64,000 nt of DNA from Oceanobacillus rekensis (GTDB lineage Bacteria; Bacillota; Bacilli; Bacillales; Amphibacillaceae): the NCBI RefSeq assembly GCF_002153375.1, contig NZ_MTBQ01000001.1, positions 558,001-622,000 of the forward strand, in the 5' to 3' direction. Shown here piece by piece: positions 62,705 through 64,000 of this stretch. A program made the position numbers and the translations under genes. A model generated the notes under the pieces. That model was not told where the DNA came from, ran no database searches, and saw nothing but the letters and a program-made list of their open reading frames with translations. Numbering within the stretch: the first letter of the stretch is position 1; every line of letters begins with the position of its first letter.

Positions 62705-62863
62705 TCATTTTAGAGGATTCTTTATGTTTAATCTAATCATTTCTCTAGATTCATCTGGTGTCGCCACTTCTCTTTCTAATGGCGTTTGTAAATAAGGAGT
62801 ATGGTCTTTTGTCTCAAAGTCTACAGTTTTAGCTGCCGTGATAATGACAAGTTGTTTTTCCAT
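62705..62863 (-). CDS. Possible 52-aa protein between thiolase and thioesterase
   Basis: M-E-K-Q-L-V-I-I-T-A-A-K-T-V-D-F...Y-L-Q-T-P-L-E-R-E-V-A-T-P-D-E-S. Protein-like composition, on the same strand as its neighbours and filling the gap between them, but only a weak ribosome site. The start slightly recalls a thiolase N-terminus. Unrecognised; could be a remnant. Confidence 0.35.
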   Translation of the reverse strand: MEKQLVIITAAKTVDFETKDHTPYLQTPLEREVATPDESREMIRLNIKNPLK

Positions 62864-62953
62864 AATAGTCACTGCTTTTTACTAGATTGATATTTTGCTC
62901 ATACGAATGCTTTTAATCTGGTTTATTTACTATTTTGATAGAGTAATAGGTAG

Positions 62954-64000
62954 TTAAACCTTTTCAACAATTGTGGCTACTCCTTGTCCACCACCAATAC
63001 AGAGAGTCGCAAGTCCTAATTGGCTATCGCGTCGCTGCATTTCATGAAGTAGTGTGACTAATATACGTGTCCCACTTGCTCCGATTGGGTGTCCAAAAGC
63101 AATGGCGCCACCATTCACATTTAGTTTCTCTTTTTCAAAACCTAACTCTCTTTGTACAGCAATTGCCTGTGATGCAAAGGCTTCGTTCGCTTCGATTAAA
63201 TCAATCTCATCTATTGTAATACCAGCTTTCTCTAAAGCCTTATTTGTTGCTGGGACAGGCCCAATTCCCATGATACGTGGGTCAACACCGCTACTTGCAT
63301 TACTTCTGAGTCTAGCAAATGGTTTAATGCCAAGCTCCTTTGCTTTCGTCTCACTCATAACAATCATCGCTGCAGCACCATCGTTAATCCCAGAAGCATT
63401 TCCAGCTGTTACCTTCCCATCATCTCGCTTAAATGCCGGACGAAGCTTCGCAAGCCCTTCAGCAGTCGTATTCGCACGAATATGTTCATCTTCATCCACT
63501 ATAATTGCTTCACCTTTTCGTTGTGGAATAGTAACAGGCACTATTTCTTCTTTCAGTCTTCCTTGTGCTTGAGCTTCTCCGGCTTTTTGTTGACTTAAAG
63601 CAGCAAATTCATCCAACTCTTCACGTGTTAGCTCATATTTTTCTACGATATTCTCTGCAGTTATTCCCATGTGAATGTCATGAATACCACAAGTCAGACC
63701 GTCTTGAACCATGCTGTCAACAAGCTTATGATCTCCCATTTTCATGCCTTGTCTTGCTGTCTTGCTTAAGTAAGGTGCTTGACTCATACTCTCCATACCA
63801 CCGGCTAAAACCACTTCTGCATCACCTGCTAAAATTGCCTGTGCTGCAAGGTGTATTGCTTTTAGACCCGAACCACAAACCTTATTGATTGTCATCGCTG
63901 ATACATTTTCAGGAATCCCAGCCTTTACTGCAGCTAGTCTTGCTGGATTTTGGCCAAGCCCTGCCTGCAAGACATTACCCATAATTACTTCATCAATCTC
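62954..64000 (-). CDS. Acetyl-CoA acetyltransferase (thiolase), N-terminus beyond window
   Basis: Type II thiolase lacking about its first 50 residues, which lie past base 64000 (the frame stays open to the edge). Nucleophile Cys in [11 protein letters not shown], substrate segment GGMESMS, NEAFA, catalytic His in FGHPIGASG and second Cys in LCIGGGQG are all visible. Joins two acetyl-CoA or cleaves acetoacetyl-CoA. The downstream thioesterase suggests a fatty acid or polyester context; supply of acetoacetyl-CoA to mvaS is also conceivable. Confidence 0.95.
   Translation of the reverse strand, partial: EIDEVIMGNVLQAGLGQNPARLAAVKAGIPENVSAMTINKVCGSGLKAIHLAAQAILAGDAEVVLAGGMESMSQAPYLSKTARQGMKMGDHKLVDSMVQDGLTCGIHDIHMGITAENIVEKYELTREELDEFAALSQQKAGEAQAQGRLKEEIVPVTIPQRKGEAIIVDEDEHIRANTTAEGLAKLRPAFKRDDGKVTAGNASGINDGAAAMIVMSETKAKELGIKPFARLRSNASSGVDPRIMGIGPVPATNKALEKAGITIDEIDLIEANEAFASQAIAVQRELGFEKEKLNVNGGAIAFGHPIGASGTRILVTLLHEMQRRDSQLGLATLCIGGGQGVATIVEKV

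Noticed and set aside
16005-64000. mvaS and the terminal thiolase as one mevalonate cluster
   Set aside because: They lie 46 kb apart with unrelated genes between; the thiolase neighbours an acyl-CoA thioesterase instead.
1-64000. tRNA, rRNA, T-box or common riboswitches
   Set aside because: No cloverleaf, rRNA block or recognisable aptamer core was seen in any intergenic region by eye; a covariance-model search would be the decisive check.

Overview
The window is chromosomal DNA from a low-G+C, endospore-forming Firmicute of the family Bacillaceae. The best guess is the halotolerant Oceanobacillus/Virgibacillus group. The evidence is gene content: spore coat genes (cotA laccase, CotF-like, CotS/CotSA, YjcZ-like peptides), Spo0E-like peptides, RsbR, sbcDC, yabR, ykuI and ylbC homologues, and a BCCT osmolyte transporter. 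Strong Shine-Dalgarno sites (GGAGG type) are followed by an unusually high share of TTG start codons, about a dozen here. No rRNA, tRNA, CRISPR array, phage gene or transposase gene was found.

Layout. 0-9 kb: end of a zinc alcohol dehydrogenase, two small coat-type genes, ybaK, a K+/H+ antiporter, a chemoreceptor, an aromatic-acid exporter and a bile-acid-type symporter. 9.2-10.3 kb: a tiny Ser/Arg/Tyr-rich CotG-like protein converges tail to tail (4-bp overlap) on a Hanks-type Ser/Thr kinase. 10.3-13.8 kb: succinate-semialdehyde dehydrogenase, then an overlapping pair that looks like sucrose-phosphate phosphatase and sucrose-phosphate synthase. 14-22.8 kb: aspartase/fumarase-type lyase, HMG-CoA synthase, RNase H-like protein and sbcDC. 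22.8-27.1 kb: two inverted copies of a short transposed element, each with 8-bp flanking duplications, bracket ykuI (with an eroded EAL domain), a Spo0E-like peptide, degV and yabR. 27-36.2 kb: BCCT transporter, RsbR, and a divergent spore-coat polysaccharide locus (NDP-sugar pyrophosphorylase, UDP-glucose dehydrogenase, UDP-glucuronate epimerase / CotS, CotSA). 36.5-39.9 kb: speD, cotA and bioY.

From 39.9 to 61.6 kb the texture changes. Genes are short and self-contained, several are broken (half of a swrC-type RND pump, the tail of a YxjG/H-type methionine synthase, a decayed membrane gene), and almost every intergenic gap carries a ~29-bp imperfect palindrome (family B, about 19 copies). 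A different short repeat (family A, 8 copies, all in one orientation) is confined to 7.6-38.8 kb. This part also has a YodB-like regulator with a DsbA/SpxH-like protein and a YdhR-like monooxygenase (probably a thiol or quinone stress operon), a LysM-3D cell-wall protein, RDD and FUSC membrane proteins, CAP-domain YlbC and class I aldolase. The window ends in an acyl-CoA thioesterase and a truncated thiolase gene.

The most interesting points are the kinase/CotG-like pair, the probable sucrose (or mannosylfructose) biosynthesis pair, the element with intact target duplications, and the two mutually exclusive repeat families, one of which shows a covarying inverted pair.
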